The notes beneath the pieces were generated by a model. That model was not told the origin of the DNA. It did not search any database and saw only the letters and a list, made by a program, of their open reading frames with translations. The position numbers and the translations under genes were made by a program. From contig NZ_CAMQRY010000002.1 in NCBI RefSeq assembly GCF_947036855.1, forward strand, positions 1 through 64,000: a DNA stretch of 64,000 nucleotides, in the 5' to 3' direction. This document shows, in pieces, positions 63,478 through 64,000 of the stretch. The first letter of the stretch is position 1. Each line of letters starts with the position of its first letter. The stretch is from an uncultured Clostridium sp. GTDB taxonomy: Bacteria > Bacillota > Clostridia > Clostridiales > Clostridiaceae.

Positions 63478-64000
63478 ATGAGAATAGCAATTGATGCAAT
63501 GGGTTCTGATAACTCGCCAAGTGCAGAAATTCAAGGATGTATACAAGCATTAAAAGAATTTTCTGATATTCATATGGTTATTTCAGGTAAAGAAGATGAA
63601 ATTTCAAAAGAATTATCTAAATTTGAATATGATAAGAGTAGAATTAGTGTAGTTAATGCTACTGAAGTTATATCACCAAATGAAGAACCAGTAAGAGCTT
63701 TAAAGCAAAAAAAAGATTCAAGTTTAGTTAAAGCATTAAACTTAGTTAAAAGTGGAGACTGTGATGCTGTGTTATCAGCAGGAAGCACAGGCGCATTTCT
63801 AGCTGGGTCTACTTTAATTGTTGGAAGAATTAAAGGTATAAAAAGACCAGCACTTGCACCGGTTATGCCAGGTAAAAATGGTCCATTTATGATAATTGAT
63901 GCTGGGGCAAATGTTGACTCAAAAGCACAATTTTTAGTTCAATTTGCTAAAATGGGAGAAATATATTTTAAAACAGTTTTAGGTACTGAAAATCCTAAAG
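63478..64000 (+). CDS. plsX: Phosphate acyltransferase PlsX, N-terminal part
   Basis: The frame begins at ATG 63478 behind GGGGTGG and runs off the window end, giving about 174 residues. [32 protein letters not shown] and [12 protein letters not shown] match PlsX, which makes acyl phosphate from acyl-ACP for phospholipid synthesis. GpsA (31176) and FakA (52383) feed the same pathway. Confidence 0.96.
   Translation, partial: MRIAIDAMGSDNSPSAEIQGCIQALKEFSDIHMVISGKEDEISKELSKFEYDKSRISVVNATEVISPNEEPVRALKQKKDSSLVKALNLVKSGDCDAVLSAGSTGAFLAGSTLIVGRIKGIKRPALAPVMPGKNGPFMIIDAGANVDSKAQFLVQFAKMGEIYFKTVLGTENPK

Noticed and set aside
1..64000. Mobile elements, prophage, CRISPR, toxin-antitoxin or defence islands
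   Set aside because: No transposase, integrase, repeat array or restriction/defence gene was seen; nearly all genes belong to conserved Firmicute clusters with uniform base composition.

Overview
The window is an AT-rich, gene-dense chromosomal segment of an endospore-forming low-GC Gram-positive bacterium, most likely of the class Clostridia (Clostridium-like). The grounds are strong use of AGA, ATA and TTA codons, purine-rich Shine-Dalgarno (SD) sites, many TTG and GTG starts, and a set of sporulation genes: pro-sigma K, pro-sigma E with its protease SpoIIGA, sigma G, SpoIVA, SpoVM and YlbJ. Gene order follows the conserved Firmicute core. I recognise blocks matching Bacillus subtilis yrrL-yrrM-yrrN/O-udk, ftsAZ-spoIIG-sigG, and yloC-remA-gmk-rpoZ-coaBC-priA-def-fmt-rsmB-rlmN-prpC-prkC-cpgA-rpe-thiN-spoVM-rpmB-yloU-yloV-recG. 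sigK is uninterrupted and keeps an N-terminal pro-sequence, which argues against Clostridioides difficile.

Layout. 1-3962: end of rarA, then an Fe-S/thiolation group (iscR, iscS, iscU, mnmA). 4055-5559: a double PRC-barrel protein and an AI-2E permease. 5572-10116: T-box-controlled alaS, ireB, ruvX, a DUF1292 gene and fur. 10230-17542: rnjA, typA, mltG, the tRNA wobble-uridine genes trmR and trhP, and udk. 17594-26518: a class B PBP, sigK, pilT, a divergent ftsA, ftsZ, spoIIGA, sigE, sigG and a ylmC-like gene. 26585-36684: nrdR, pgeF, a histidine kinase with no adjacent regulator, der, gpsA, spoIVA, a small unknown membrane protein, an asparaginase and a purine permease. 36818-54026: the long yicC-to-fakA housekeeping block containing the Stp/PrkC signalling pair, with rpmB reversed inside it. 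54097-64000: recG, rsmD, coaD, a coiled-coil protein, the reverse-strand pair tmcAL-ylbJ, then pta-ackA, a DUF177 gene, rpmF and the start of plsX.

How the genes work together. IscS supplies sulfur to IscU and MnmA under IscR control. IreB, Stp and PrkC form a complete PASTA-kinase pathway for cell-wall control. SpoIIGA matures sigma E. Sigma E probably transcribes sigK and the coat basement-layer genes spoIVA and spoVM, and a sequence-perfect sigma F promoter precedes sigG. Pta-AckA makes acetate and ATP.

I found no mobile element, prophage, CRISPR array, rRNA, tRNA gene or obvious novel multi-gene system. Almost everything is core genome. The more unusual signals are regulatory or small: two genes (ireB and the DUF177 gene) with a 14-nt mini-hairpin between SD and start codon; a terminator-like hairpin in the typA leader; an SD buried in the udk terminator; a spoIIG-type promoter with a 21-bp spacer next to a 61-bp polypurine tract; a possible AUA start; a degenerate FtsA; and two uncharacterised small proteins. 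The longest gap without a gene is about 300 bases (5560-5856) and is filled by the alaS promoter and T-box.
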